Source of the DNA: Lachnospiraceae bacterium
GTDB lineage: Bacteria; Bacillota; Clostridia; Lachnospirales; Lachnospiraceae
Assembly: GCA_009774245.1 (NCBI GenBank)
Contig: VSNM01000009.1
Span: 48,193-112,192 of the forward strand
Length of the DNA stretch: 64,000 bases
Direction: 5' to 3'
The notes beneath the pieces were generated by a model. It saw only the letters and a program-made list of their open reading frames with translations. It was not told the DNA's origin and made no database searches. Positions 35,835 through 45,519 of the stretch are shown in pieces; within the stretch, counting starts at the first letter, position 1; every line of letters begins with the position of its first letter. The translations under genes and the position numbers were made by a program.

Positions 35835-36497
35835 ATGGCATATATTGATTTTGTATCGGAATTACATAAATCTACCAGACGGGATTACATCGGACGTGTT
35901 ACAGAAAATGACAAGGCGGAATGTGCAAAGGTGGCTAAAAAATATGGTTTCGATTACTGGGACGGGGACAGAAAATACGGATATGGCGGATACCGGTATG
36001 ATGGCAGATGGAGAAGTGTGGCGGAGAAACTGGCAGCACACTATCAGCTACAGTCAGGGCAGAAGGTATTGGATGTAGGGTGCGGGATGGCGCATTTACT
36101 GTACGAGTTGACACAGGCAGTGCCAGGACTGATTGTAAATGGAATTGATATATCGCAGTATGCGCTGGAACACGCGAAAGAAGAGGTGAGGGCCAGTCTG
36201 CAGTATGGCCAGGCGCAGGCAATTCCCTTTGCTGATGATACATTTGACCTGGTGATCTCCCTGACAACCCTGCATAACCTGAAGGTCTTTGATTTGAAGA
36301 AAGCGGTACAGGAAATAGAGCGTGTCAGCAAGGGAAATAGTTACATAATGGTTGAGTCCTTCCGCAACGATACGGAAGAGGTCAATATGTTATACTGGCA
36401 GCTTACCTGCGCGAGTTATTATTCAGTGGACGAGTGGGAGTGGCTTTATAGGGAGTGGGGATATACTGGGGATTATAGTTTTATCTTTTTTGAATGA
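35835..36497 (+). CDS. Class I SAM-dependent methyltransferase
   Basis: 220 residues from ATG 35835, preceded by GGGAGGGA; the frame is open further upstream but without a ribosome site. After an N-terminal region with aromatic and glycine residues (KYGYGGYRYDGRW), motif I is VLDVGCGMAHLLYEL (about residue 75), followed by NGIDISQYALEHAK and a DLVISLTTLHNL core. This is a Methyltransf_11-type enzyme. It probably methylates a sugar or sugar nucleotide. Its stop overlaps the start of the following epimerase gene. Confidence 0.8.
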   Translation: MAYIDFVSELHKSTRRDYIGRVTENDKAECAKVAKKYGFDYWDGDRKYGYGGYRYDGRWRSVAEKLAAHYQLQSGQKVLDVGCGMAHLLYELTQAVPGLIVNGIDISQYALEHAKEEVRASLQYGQAQAIPFADDTFDLVISLTTLHNLKVFDLKKAVQEIERVSKGNSYIMVESFRNDTEEVNMLYWQLTCASYYSVDEWEWLYREWGYTGDYSFIFFE

Positions 36498-37330
36498 GAA
36501 GGCGTGATGTATTGGGTATGAAGAAAATAGTCCTATTTTCACCAACCGGCTATATAGGAGCATTTATCAAAAAAGCGTTTCAACAGGAGGAAACAGTACA
36601 ACTGTATGAAATTGTGCGCGGCAGTGATTTAACACAGTACAATGGGCAGTATGATATTATGGTTTATTCTGCGTCCGTCAGCGCCGCTTCCGCTGAGAAG
36701 TATGTGCAGGATAATGTGGTAGCCGCCATTACAATGGTTAGATTTTGTGTGGAACATAGAGTAAAGCGTATTGTCTATCTGTCAACGGATTCCATTTATG
36801 GAGAGATTGATACAGATATGGTTTCAGAGAGGGCAGTAATGGTAAATCCTGGAATCTATGGAACAACGAAATATCTGGCGGAGCAGATTATTGCGGAAAG
36901 CGGGATACCGTTTTATATATTGCGGCTGCCAAGTGTTGTAGGGGGGATCTGGCGAAGGAATTTTATATCGGATTTAATGCTTAGGATAATGAACAATGAA
37001 TATATAGAACTCTATAATCTGGAGAAATATTTTAATAATCTGTTATACATAGATGACTTGATCAAATTTATCGTACTTTTGTGCAGTCGGGAAGAGGATC
37101 ACAGAACAGAAATTTTCCTGTTAGGTAATGAGGAAAAAATGAAACTGGAAGAGGTTGTTTCTTATATACAACTGCAATATGGTTCTACATCTCAGATTAG
37201 AAATATTAAGGATGACCATAAAAGATACTTTACTTTGGATGTATCAAAGGCAGTGAAGTATGGATATTCCTCCATAAAAATAAGAGAGATTCTTGATAAG
37301 CTGTATCAGTTGCAAAGAGGAGGGCGCTAG
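36494..37330 (+). CDS. NAD-dependent sugar epimerase/reductase
   Basis: 278 residues from the ATG at 36494 in an ATGA overlap; the ATG at 36518, giving the typical start MKKIVLFSPTGYIG, is a realistic alternative. It is an atypical short-chain dehydrogenase: SPTGYIGAFI replaces the usual GxxGxxG, with STDSIYG and YGTTKYLAE (catalytic YxxxK) further on and LRLPSVVGG in the substrate region. It is likely to epimerise or reduce a nucleotide sugar, perhaps the one used by the mutase that follows. Confidence 0.75.
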   Translation: MRRRDVLGMKKIVLFSPTGYIGAFIKKAFQQEETVQLYEIVRGSDLTQYNGQYDIMVYSASVSAASAEKYVQDNVVAAITMVRFCVEHRVKRIVYLSTDSIYGEIDTDMVSERAVMVNPGIYGTTKYLAEQIIAESGIPFYILRLPSVVGGIWRRNFISDLMLRIMNNEYIELYNLEKYFNNLLYIDDLIKFIVLLCSREEDHRTEIFLLGNEEKMKLEEVVSYIQLQYGSTSQIRNIKDDHKRYFTLDVSKAVKYGYSSIKIREILDKLYQLQRGGR

Positions 37331-37331
37331 G

Positions 37332-38441
37332 GTGAAAGCAGTTATTTTAGGCGGCGGATTGTCCGGCTGTGTGGCGGCAAATGAGTTAGGCAAAAAGGGA
37401 ATAGAGACCATTATCATAGAAAAAAACGCCTATCTGGGCGGTGGATGCCATACTTTTTTTTACGGAGGACACCCTTATACGGAAGGTCCCAGACCATTGG
37501 CAATAAAAGATGGAAAAGCTTTTGACTATATCAACTCGATCGTAAAAATGAGAACATTTCCTGTGATATTAGATACTTATATTGAGCAGGACAATCAGTT
37601 TTATGGTTTTCCGATTCATTGGGATGATATTCAGGCTATGCCAGATCGGGATAAAATTTTGCGTGAATTAGAGGACAGACCTAAAGTAAACACGGCAACG
37701 AATCTGGAAGATGGATGGCTCAATGCAGTCGGACCGACACTTTATGGGAAATATATCAAGACATACACAGAAAAAATGTGGGAAGTGGAATCAAATAAGG
37801 TATTTGAAGATTTTTCGTGGACAGTTAAGGGATCGCCGATTCAGTGCGGGGACCGAATCTGCCGTCTGGCATCTGAGACAGAGAGCCAGTTACAGGCATA
37901 CCCGGTCGAAGAGACCGGATACAATCGTTTTTTTGATTATTGTGCCAGAGACAGCAAGGTTTATTTAAATACAAATATTGAAAAAATAGATTTGCAGAAA
38001 CGCGAAGTAGATATTGGTGGGGAAAAGATACAGGGGGACATTCTTATTTCAACAATTGCACTGGATGAATTAATGGAAAACTGTTATGGCGAACTGCGTT
38101 ATATGGGGCGGGACTTTTATAAGATTGTACTTCCAATAAAACATATTTTTGAAAAAGACCATCATTATATGTATTATCCGAATCAGGAACAGTTTACACG
38201 GATTGTGGAATACAAGAATCTGACAGGGCATCAGGCGGATTCTACATTGCTTGTCATGGAGGTTCCTTCTCACAGCAACCGATTGTACAGTTATAATATC
38301 CGAAGCGAGCTGGACAGGGCGGCCAGATATATGAGCAGCCTTCCAAATCATGTATATGCGATAGGCCGCCTGGGTACATATCAATATCTGAACATCAATC
38401 AGTGTATTGATATGGTAACTGAACTGATGGACAGGCTATAG
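37332..38441 (+). CDS. glf: UDP-galactopyranose-mutase-like flavoprotein
   Basis: 369 residues from GTG 37332, which follows AGAGGAGGG; the frame extends upstream into the previous gene without another ribosome site. The FAD-binding start is AVILGGGLSGCVAANEL, followed by an acidic strand end and YLGGGCHTFF. The C-terminus GRLGTYQYLNINQCI is the Glf signature. UDP-galactopyranose mutase interconverts pyranose and furanose forms of a UDP-sugar through a flavin adduct. The family match is good but the substrate could be another UDP-sugar. It implies a furanose residue in the product. Confidence 0.78.
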   Translation: MKAVILGGGLSGCVAANELGKKGIETIIIEKNAYLGGGCHTFFYGGHPYTEGPRPLAIKDGKAFDYINSIVKMRTFPVILDTYIEQDNQFYGFPIHWDDIQAMPDRDKILRELEDRPKVNTATNLEDGWLNAVGPTLYGKYIKTYTEKMWEVESNKVFEDFSWTVKGSPIQCGDRICRLASETESQLQAYPVEETGYNRFFDYCARDSKVYLNTNIEKIDLQKREVDIGGEKIQGDILISTIALDELMENCYGELRYMGRDFYKIVLPIKHIFEKDHHYMYYPNQEQFTRIVEYKNLTGHQADSTLLVMEVPSHSNRLYSYNIRSELDRAARYMSSLPNHVYAIGRLGTYQYLNINQCIDMVTELMDRL

Positions 38442-38452
38442 GAGCGGAAGAG

Positions 38453-39760
38453 ATGAAAAAAAAACGTCGCAATGTTTTGCTGGAAAAGATAAAAGAGTAT
38501 GAAGATGTTTTGGGCTGTCATGCGAAATGGTCGTTTGGCAGGATAAGGGATTATGAGAGAAAGTGGCAGCGCCTTATCCGGAAATATGCAGAGGTTTGTA
38601 TCTACGGAATACAGTTTGTAAGCATCGGTGAAACCATCCCCAGGCTGTTTATGTATCTAAGGGATCATGCTAAAAGTGATAAACATACATTATGTGTTGT
38701 TCTTCCAACTTTTTTTCACGGATATTATATAGGCGGCGTGGTAAACCATAAGATATTTGATGTTTATGGGAAGCATCTGTATTTTATCACAGAAAAAAAT
38801 ATAGGTTTTTGGAAATATGCATCTATTTTTCACGCTGATCAAATAAACATGGAGCAGTTTGACGCATATCAATACCGGGATGTATCGTATACCTTTCATA
38901 TTAAACTGGGACAGCCGATGCTTTCATTAAACAAAAAGATTAGGGGATACGCTGAAGATAAAATGAGAAGTATGGGGATTCGCGGAGAATACATATGCAT
39001 ACATGCCCGGGAAGTAGCGACGAAGACCAAGAATTTTATTAGCGCCTACGATGATACTTCCGTAATCGATGCTGATATTAACTCCTATGGACAAGCCTGC
39101 ATATATATGCGGGAACAAGGCTGTCAGGCTGTCAGGCTTGGAAAGGATGAAAGCAAGGAATGCAGAATAGAAAGTGTAATAGATTACGCAAATCAGTTTT
39201 ATGATGAGCTTATGGATTTTTATCTGGTTGAAAATTGCCGGTTTATTATTGGCGGTATGGCGGGAATCGTGGCGGTCGCTTCATTTTGGGGCAGACCTGT
39301 CCTGCAGGTAAATACACTCTCGTTCTGTTATGGACAGGAGTCACTATCACGGACGGACTATGATTTGTATATACCCAAGAAATTATATTCCACGCGCAAA
39401 CGGAGATTGCTGAATCTGTATGAATCATGGGATATGTCCTTTAAATGCGATAGGTATACAAAGCGTTTCGAGGAAGAGGGAATCAAAGTGATTGATAATA
39501 CGGAAAAAGAGATCCTGGATGCTGCGGTAGAGATGAATGAAAAATTAAACCATACATGGGTGCAGACGCAGGAGGAAAAAGAATGCATGGAAAGATACTG
39601 GCAGATCATAGACCTGTGGAAGAGCAGGCATAAGCTGACATATATCAGTAAGAAAGACGGCGGACAGGGGCGGGATTCGCTTCCGCGTGCGATATGTTAT
39701 AGTTACCTAAAGGAAAATATGTATTTGCTTGAGACAGGGGAGTTGTATGGGGAATCATAA
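38453..39760 (+). CDS. Putative glycosyltransferase (TIGR04372-like)
   Basis: 435 residues with AGGAGCGG upstream. It lacks classic GT-A or GT-B motifs, but the region from residue 180 has the pattern of the TIGR04372 family: EYICIHAREVA, then DADINSYGQACIYMREQGCQAVRLG, then FYLVENCRFIIGGMAGIVAVASFWGRP. This looks like the nucleotide-binding half of a GT-B fold, similar to fucosyltransferase-type enzymes. It probably adds a sugar to the glycan. The N-terminal 60 residues are very basic. Confidence 0.55.
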   Translation: MKKKRRNVLLEKIKEYEDVLGCHAKWSFGRIRDYERKWQRLIRKYAEVCIYGIQFVSIGETIPRLFMYLRDHAKSDKHTLCVVLPTFFHGYYIGGVVNHKIFDVYGKHLYFITEKNIGFWKYASIFHADQINMEQFDAYQYRDVSYTFHIKLGQPMLSLNKKIRGYAEDKMRSMGIRGEYICIHAREVATKTKNFISAYDDTSVIDADINSYGQACIYMREQGCQAVRLGKDESKECRIESVIDYANQFYDELMDFYLVENCRFIIGGMAGIVAVASFWGRPVLQVNTLSFCYGQESLSRTDYDLYIPKKLYSTRKRRLLNLYESWDMSFKCDRYTKRFEEEGIKVIDNTEKEILDAAVEMNEKLNHTWVQTQEEKECMERYWQIIDLWKSRHKLTYISKKDGGQGRDSLPRAICYSYLKENMYLLETGELYGES

Positions 39761-40949
39761 GGTATATCTGCAGTATGCAAACGCGGTTCATATTCATGAT
39801 AAGGTCTGGTTTGCCGATGGGGAATCAAACGGTTTCTTTTCTTTGAATTTACGGGATTTTTCGGTGGAGTTTCTAGGAGGGATATCATTTGGGGATAAAA
39901 CGGTTCCATGGGCATATTACGGAAATGTTCATTGTTCTTATGAAAATAAACTGTTTCTGTTTCCTTCAAAGTGCAATCAGATTCTGGTTTATGATATGGA
40001 GCAGAATTTGATGACAGGGATTCCGTTCTGTCTGGCGGGAGCGTCCGAGGCATATATCACGGCGGGCGTCATTCAATGTGATGCCAAGGTGTGGATATTT
40101 CCATACAAAATGAAGCAGGGAATCTGTGTGCTGGACCTGGAGACATTGGTTTTGGAGAGATGTTCAGAACTGGATGAGGCATTGGATGGAGTAGAATATA
40201 TATGCAATAGCGGCAATGTTGTGAAAATGAATGAGACGGAGATTGCAATACTATCGGGAAAGCATACGATCATCGGGGTGAACCTTCAGAAGAAAAAACG
40301 GATATTCAGCAAAAGCTTCGATGAGGCAGTCAATATTTGGGGAATCAGGCATAACAGCAACAGCTTTTGGCTGTTATTATATGATTCAACAGATGTGTAT
40401 GAATGGATTCAATATGAGGACAGTTTGATAAAGTATACGCTTTTGGAAGAAGAGTGGATTGGTGGCAAAGGCGGCGCTTATTCCAATATCGTTTTTCTTG
40501 GCGGTCAGGTTGTTTTATTGCCTTGTGCACTGAAGTACATTACTAAAGTGGATTTTGCGGCATCTACCATCGTGAAAACAGCGGAGTATCCAAAGCAGTT
40601 CCGCTTTCTGGATTATCTAAGCTGTTTTCCGGCGTTTGGAGCCTATACATTCCTTGATGGAAACAAAGTATTGTTGTACCCATCAATGGGGAATATGCTT
40701 TTGACATATGATGCTGAAAGGAATCTCATAGAAGGCAGGGAATCAACAGTTGTGATAGAAGACATACCTTATTTAATGAAGGTGATGCAGAAAAGAATTC
40801 AAATGGAAAAGGGAATTTTTCAAGAAAACGATGGTCTTACGGTGCGAATGCTGGATTTGCTTCTGGACTGGAATATATCAGGAAAAAATATAGGAAATAA
40901 AAATTGTATCGGTCTACGGATTTATGACGATATTGCGGAGAGAAAATAA
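39747..40949 (+). CDS. Predicted beta-propeller protein of unknown function
   Basis: 400 residues from ATG 39747, inside the end of the previous gene and preceded by CAGGGGAG. The sequence is a series of about 45-50-residue beta-rich repeats with aromatic and glycine positions (for example KLFLFPSKCNQILVYDM, KVWIFPYKMKQGICVLDL, QVVLLPCALKYITKVDF, KVLLYPSMGNMLLTYDA), typical of a kelch-like propeller with six or seven blades. There is no signal peptide, so it appears cytoplasmic. Such proteins usually bind partners or glycans. Its place between a glycosyltransferase and an asparagine synthetase suggests a scaffold or sensor, which is inference. Confidence 0.6.
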   Translation: MGNHKVYLQYANAVHIHDKVWFADGESNGFFSLNLRDFSVEFLGGISFGDKTVPWAYYGNVHCSYENKLFLFPSKCNQILVYDMEQNLMTGIPFCLAGASEAYITAGVIQCDAKVWIFPYKMKQGICVLDLETLVLERCSELDEALDGVEYICNSGNVVKMNETEIAILSGKHTIIGVNLQKKKRIFSKSFDEAVNIWGIRHNSNSFWLLLYDSTDVYEWIQYEDSLIKYTLLEEEWIGGKGGAYSNIVFLGGQVVLLPCALKYITKVDFAASTIVKTAEYPKQFRFLDYLSCFPAFGAYTFLDGNKVLLYPSMGNMLLTYDAERNLIEGRESTVVIEDIPYLMKVMQKRIQMEKGIFQENDGLTVRMLDLLLDWNISGKNIGNKNCIGLRIYDDIAERK

Positions 40950-42665
40950 ATGTGCGGAATTTTGGGCGGAAATAATAGTCAGTGGAATTACCAAAGCGGG
41001 ATACAGGCGATTCTTCACAGAGGACCTGATGGACAGATGATAAAGCATATGGGAGAAATAACGATGGCGTTTGCGAGACTGGCAATCATTGACCTGTCAT
41101 CAAATGCCATGCAGCCAATGACGAGCAGGGATGGGAAGGTGACGCTGGTTTATAATGGCGAAATTTATGGTTATGCATCACTGAAAAGAACATTGGAGAA
41201 AAAATATCAGTTTTTTTCCAACTCAGATACAGAAGTAATTCTGAATGCTTATCTGGAATACGGGGAGGATTTTGTTGATAAGATAGATGGCATGTTTGCG
41301 ATTGCAATCTATGACCAAAATTCCATGCAGCTAAAACTTTTCAGGGACAGGGTGGGAATCAAGCCGCTATATTACTACTATGATGGCGCGAATTTTGCTT
41401 TTGCGTCGGAGCTAAAGGCGTTGTCAGCGGTGTGTATAACCGTGGGTTTTCAAATAGATCATACAGCCATATACGACTATCTGTATTATCAGTATATTCC
41501 GGAACCCAAGACAATGTACCGGCATTGTTATAAGCTTGAACCGGCACATAAACTGGTATTCGATGTGCGCAAAAAAAAGATTATGTCTATTGGCAAATAC
41601 TGGAAGCTTCATGTCAATACCGCAAAGGGAAAATCGAAAAAAGATGCAGTTTTATGGAACGAATTAAGGGATTTGCTGGAACAGTCTGTCAAGGAACAAC
41701 TGGCTGCGGATGTACCTGTAGGAACTTTCCTGAGCGGCGGCGTAGATTCAAGCATTATTACTTATATCAGCAATAAGGTAATACCTGATATACGTGCATT
41801 TACGATAGGCTTCAAGGATCAAAATTATAATGAGGCGCAGTATGCCAGACTGCTGACAGAGCAGTACCGCATTAACCAGACAGAAAAGATACTTGATGAC
41901 AAAGATATCCGTTCTGTGAGTCATCAGTTAAGAGACTGGTACGATGAACCGTTTGCGGATACTTCCGCGTACCCATCCTTTATCGTGTCACGGCTGGCGC
42001 GTGAAAAGGTAACGGTTGTACTGACAGGGGACGGCGGTGATGAACTGTTTGGTGGCTATCACAGATACCGGATGTATGCGGAGCTCATGAAGGATAAGGT
42101 TATGGACAGCAGACTGGTCAGTGCGATGGCGGATAAATTGGGAATCACAGATATATGCCCTGACAGGGTAAAGAAAAAATATGTCAATACAGGACTTGAA
42201 AATTATCTGCCATTCATTTTTCTGGCAGACCGGAAGGGCGTGGAGATATACCGCCAGAGATGGGGCATCGATAAAGACTATGATGTCACATGGCACCTGA
42301 AGAAATATTATAAGAAGGAACTTCCGGTATTGACCAGGATGCGGTATATGGATTTTAAAACATATTTGCCTGGAGATATCCTGACCAAGATGGACCGTGT
42401 CAGCATGGCGAACTCCCTGGAAGCGCGGGTTCCGTTTCTTAACAGGAAATTGATAGAATTTGCGTTTTCCCTGAGTGAAGAAGAGTGCTGTACTGCGCAG
42501 AACTTAAAAGGAATTTTGAAACAGGCTTATCAGGATGAGATACCTGCTGACATATTGTACAGGGAAAAGATGGGGTTTGGCGTTCCGTATCAATATCTCA
42601 TGATGCAGAGAGGGAACCAGCCGATTACGGTAGGAGTTTTGAAAAATGGATGGAAAGAAATATAA
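40950..42665 (+). CDS. asnB: Asparagine synthetase-like amidotransferase (glutamine-hydrolysing)
   Basis: 571 residues starting MCGILGGN, with the catalytic Cys2 of the class II glutaminase domain, then HRGPDG and YNGEIYGY. The C-terminal synthetase domain has the PP-loop SGGVDSSIITYIS, a second ATP-contact region GDGGDELFGGYHRY, and KMDRVSMANSLEARVPFL. Such enzymes in polysaccharide clusters often amidate a uronic acid or acyl carboxylate instead of making asparagine. The gene overlaps the next small gene by 20 bases. Function as an amidotransferase is firm; the acceptor is unknown. Confidence 0.85.
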   Translation: MCGILGGNNSQWNYQSGIQAILHRGPDGQMIKHMGEITMAFARLAIIDLSSNAMQPMTSRDGKVTLVYNGEIYGYASLKRTLEKKYQFFSNSDTEVILNAYLEYGEDFVDKIDGMFAIAIYDQNSMQLKLFRDRVGIKPLYYYYDGANFAFASELKALSAVCITVGFQIDHTAIYDYLYYQYIPEPKTMYRHCYKLEPAHKLVFDVRKKKIMSIGKYWKLHVNTAKGKSKKDAVLWNELRDLLEQSVKEQLAADVPVGTFLSGGVDSSIITYISNKVIPDIRAFTIGFKDQNYNEAQYARLLTEQYRINQTEKILDDKDIRSVSHQLRDWYDEPFADTSAYPSFIVSRLAREKVTVVLTGDGGDELFGGYHRYRMYAELMKDKVMDSRLVSAMADKLGITDICPDRVKKKYVNTGLENYLPFIFLADRKGVEIYRQRWGIDKDYDVTWHLKKYYKKELPVLTRMRYMDFKTYLPGDILTKMDRVSMANSLEARVPFLNRKLIEFAFSLSEEECCTAQNLKGILKQAYQDEIPADILYREKMGFGVPYQYLMMQRGNQPITVGVLKNGWKEI

Positions 42666-43122
42666 TATCATTTTGGCGATGCTGATCGGTGGAATTGCAG
42701 GAAAATGTCTCACTGTGAAATCTGAACACAAAAAGGCGGAACAGATTCAGGCGCTGTCTGAGAAACATCTGGCGCTGTTTCTCATGATGAACCAGTGGGT
42801 CCGGATAAAACAGGATGGCAAAAAACTCGCGCCATATTTTACAGGGCATGGTTATCATAAAATCGCCATATATGGGATGAGCTATGCTGGGGAAACATTG
42901 TGGAACGAACTAAAATACAGTAGTATTGAGATTGCTTATGGCATCGAGCGGGCAGCGGGCAGGTATTCGTATATTGATATTTTGTCCATGGAAGAGTCCC
43001 TGCCGGAGGTTGATGCAGTAGTTGTCACTGCAATTACATTTTTTGATCAAATAAAGCAGGCTTTGACGGAAAAAGTGTCTTGTCCGGTCATATCGCTAGA
43101 AGAAATTTTAAACGAGGTATGA
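42646..43122 (+). CDS. Stand-alone Rossmann-like module with hydrophobic N-terminus, copy 1
   Basis: 158 residues overlapping the end of the asparagine-synthetase-like gene. The N-terminus has a short hydrophobic stretch (IILAMLIGGIAG), then a charged helix and KHLALFLMMNQWV. From about residue 72 it is the recurring Rossmann-like module: IAIYGMSYAGETLWNEL, then a long strand VDAVVVTAITFFDQIK, ending CPVISLEEIL. A paralog is at 45516, and the two flank a pair of glycosyltransferases. The hydrophobic start could anchor the module to the membrane. No catalytic motif is evident. Confidence 0.7.
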   Translation: MDGKKYNIILAMLIGGIAGKCLTVKSEHKKAEQIQALSEKHLALFLMMNQWVRIKQDGKKLAPYFTGHGYHKIAIYGMSYAGETLWNELKYSSIEIAYGIERAAGRYSYIDILSMEESLPEVDAVVVTAITFFDQIKQALTEKVSCPVISLEEILNEV

Positions 43123-43128
43123 GGTTCA

Positions 43129-44304
43129 ATGAATATTGCAATATTAATCCAGACATTAGGTGGAGGTGGGGCGGAGCGTGTTGCCCAGATTATAGGAGAC
43201 TATTATGTGGAGCAGGGACACAATGTATATTACTTTTTGGGAGATACTGACATAAAGCAGGTATATCCTGTAAAGGGACAGATTGTTAATACAGGTATAA
43301 AAAGCTGTGGTTCAAATAATTTTTTTGGAGATGCCCAGGTTTTATTAAAGCTATTGGCTGCTTCATTTCAAATGCGGAAATATAAGTGTCATTACAAAAT
43401 TGACGCTGCAATTAGCTTTATAGAAGAGTTGAATTATATAAATATTTTATCCAAAGGAAGGGAAAAGGTTATTACCAGGATATGCATCGTTTTATCGGCT
43501 CATGGTGGTCGGAATAGTATATTGTATAACAAAAATGTAATTCGTTTTTTTTATAACATGGCAGATAATGTGGTAGTTTTGTGCCGGGAAATGAGAAATG
43601 ATATGCATCAAAATTACAAAGTTGCCATGAGTAAAATGGTACAAATTCCCAATCCTGTTTTAGTAGTTTCGCATAATAGTTCAGATGTGAACTGGAAGTA
43701 TGGGGATAAAGTGATAATAGCTGTCGGAAGGTTAGAACAACAAAAACAGTATGAGAGAATTATTCGGGCATTTACTTATGTTGCTCGGAATGAGCCAGAT
43801 GCAAAGCTGTTGATTTTGGGAAAAGGTTCTTTGGAAAAAAGTCTTAAAGAGTTGTGCAGAAAATATGGGGTAAAGGATAGAGTGATTTTTGCAGGGTTCA
43901 AAAAGAATCCGGAAGATTATTTAAAAAAAAGTAAAGTGTTTGTAATGGCTTCAGAGGTTGAGGGAATGCCTAATAGTATGCTTGAAGCTATGATAAATGG
44001 TTTACCAGTGGTTACAACAGATACTCCAGGAGCATGTGCTGAAATTCTTGGAAAAAAAGATGGAGTGGGAAATTGCAAAGAAATTGAATATTGTACATAT
44101 GGCGTATTAACACCCTATATTTCTGGAATGGTACAAGATGGAAGTAATCTGGAGAAAAAGGAAATCCTTTTGGGACAGGCCATGTTAGAGCTTCTTCAAA
44201 ACGATGAAATGCGTATGAAATATAGCCAGCGCTCTCAAAAAAGAGCTTCCATGTATAATCTTGCAAATATCATGAGCAAATGGAACAGATTATTGGGTAT
44301 ATAA
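43129..44304 (+). CDS. Family 4-type glycosyltransferase
   Basis: 391 residues. The N-terminal acceptor domain begins with a typical GT-B start (NIAILIQTLGGGGAERVAQI). The C-terminal donor domain has IIAVGRLEQQKQYERIIRAF, GFKKNPEDYL and the EX7E-type motif in ASEVEGMPNSMLEAMINGLP. It transfers a sugar from a nucleotide donor at the cytoplasmic face. The gene is A+T richer than its neighbours. It lies between the two small Rossmann-module proteins. Confidence 0.88.
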   Translation: MNIAILIQTLGGGGAERVAQIIGDYYVEQGHNVYYFLGDTDIKQVYPVKGQIVNTGIKSCGSNNFFGDAQVLLKLLAASFQMRKYKCHYKIDAAISFIEELNYINILSKGREKVITRICIVLSAHGGRNSILYNKNVIRFFYNMADNVVVLCREMRNDMHQNYKVAMSKMVQIPNPVLVVSHNSSDVNWKYGDKVIIAVGRLEQQKQYERIIRAFTYVARNEPDAKLLILGKGSLEKSLKELCRKYGVKDRVIFAGFKKNPEDYLKKSKVFVMASEVEGMPNSMLEAMINGLPVVTTDTPGACAEILGKKDGVGNCKEIEYCTYGVLTPYISGMVQDGSNLEKKEILLGQAMLELLQNDEMRMKYSQRSQKRASMYNLANIMSKWNRLLGI

Positions 44305-44316
44305 GAAAAGGATGAT

Positions 44317-45519
44317 ATGTTAATGCACATCGTATATATCACGGTTGAGTTTGTCACGGAAAAAATGTCAGGCGGATTGGGGACGTATGTAGATAATATG
44401 GCTAAAATCATGAGCGCTCGCGGGCATAAGGTTTCGGTCATAACATTATCGCACGAAGATAAAGAGTTTTATTATCAAGACAGGATTCGTGTAATCAGGG
44501 TAACAGAGAACAGGAGTCAGAATGTCATACTGAGAACACTCGCCAATAGCTGGAGATTAAGGCATGAATTGCAAAAACTTGACAGGAAAGACAAGGTTGA
44601 CATTGCTCAGACTGCCAGCTTGCATGCAATCGGTTTTTTCAGAAGCCGGAAAATTCCTTCTATAGTGAGAATATCTTCTGACAATGCCCTGTTGAGGCAT
44701 GCTGATCAGTACGTGTTCGATATGGAGCGCGCGGTGTGGGATAAGACACTGTTTGACAGAATGGAACTGTATGCTGTCAGGCATGCGGATTATGCGTTTG
44801 CGCCAAGTAAATGCTGCGGCAGAATCGTTGCAGAGCGGGCGCGATGCAAAGTGGGTGTCATAGAGTCGCCCTATCTGGTTCAGACACAGAATTACGATGA
44901 TTCTGTATACCAGAATAAGCTGGCTGGGAAAAAGTATTTATTGTTTAACAGTACGCTTTCTACATTAAAAGGCACTCATGTAAGCATTGCGGCTATGGAT
45001 GAACTGATGTGTCTATATCCTTACCTATATGTGGTATATGCAGGCATAGATAATGGGATTATATCATCAGATGGAGTGCGGATACCGGCTAAAAACATAC
45101 TGAGTCAATTTAATAAAAAGTACAATGGAAGGGTTATTTACCTGGGCTGTCTAAAACGGGAGCAGCTTTTTCCCATTATTGCGAATGCCTACGCCTGTGT
45201 ATTGTTATCCCGAATTGAGAATTTGTCCAATTCCTGTATAGAGGCAATGTCTCTTAAAAAGATTGTGATTGCCACGTATGGAGCCAGTTTCGAACAATTG
45301 ATCAGGAATAAAAAAAATGGACTATTGATTAAGAGGGATTCGCATAAGGCGCTGTTGAAGGCAGTGAAATATCTGGAATCAATGTCAGAAGAAGAACGAG
45401 CCAGGATGAAAATCTCTGCGCAAAAGTCTATTGAGCGGCTGGGCGAAGAGTCTGTTTATAACAACATGATAAAGGTTTATAGTGATCTGATAAAAAAGTT
45501 TAGGAGGAAAATAGTATGA
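44317..45519 (+). CDS. Family 4-type glycosyltransferase
   Basis: 400 residues; ATG 44317 or 44323 are both possible starts, the latter giving MHIVYITVEF. The N-terminal domain has SGGLGTYVDNMAKIM, the glycine-rich acceptor-side loop. The C-terminal domain shows LFNSTLSTLKGTHVSI, YLGCLKREQLFPII and ENLSNSCIEAMSLKK, matching the donor-binding glutamate region of GT4 enzymes. The last gene codons overlap the start of the next small gene. Donor and acceptor are unknown. Confidence 0.85.
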   Translation: MLMHIVYITVEFVTEKMSGGLGTYVDNMAKIMSARGHKVSVITLSHEDKEFYYQDRIRVIRVTENRSQNVILRTLANSWRLRHELQKLDRKDKVDIAQTASLHAIGFFRSRKIPSIVRISSDNALLRHADQYVFDMERAVWDKTLFDRMELYAVRHADYAFAPSKCCGRIVAERARCKVGVIESPYLVQTQNYDDSVYQNKLAGKKYLLFNSTLSTLKGTHVSIAAMDELMCLYPYLYVVYAGIDNGIISSDGVRIPAKNILSQFNKKYNGRVIYLGCLKREQLFPIIANAYACVLLSRIENLSNSCIEAMSLKKIVIATYGASFEQLIRNKKNGLLIKRDSHKALLKAVKYLESMSEEERARMKISAQKSIERLGEESVYNNMIKVYSDLIKKFRRKIV

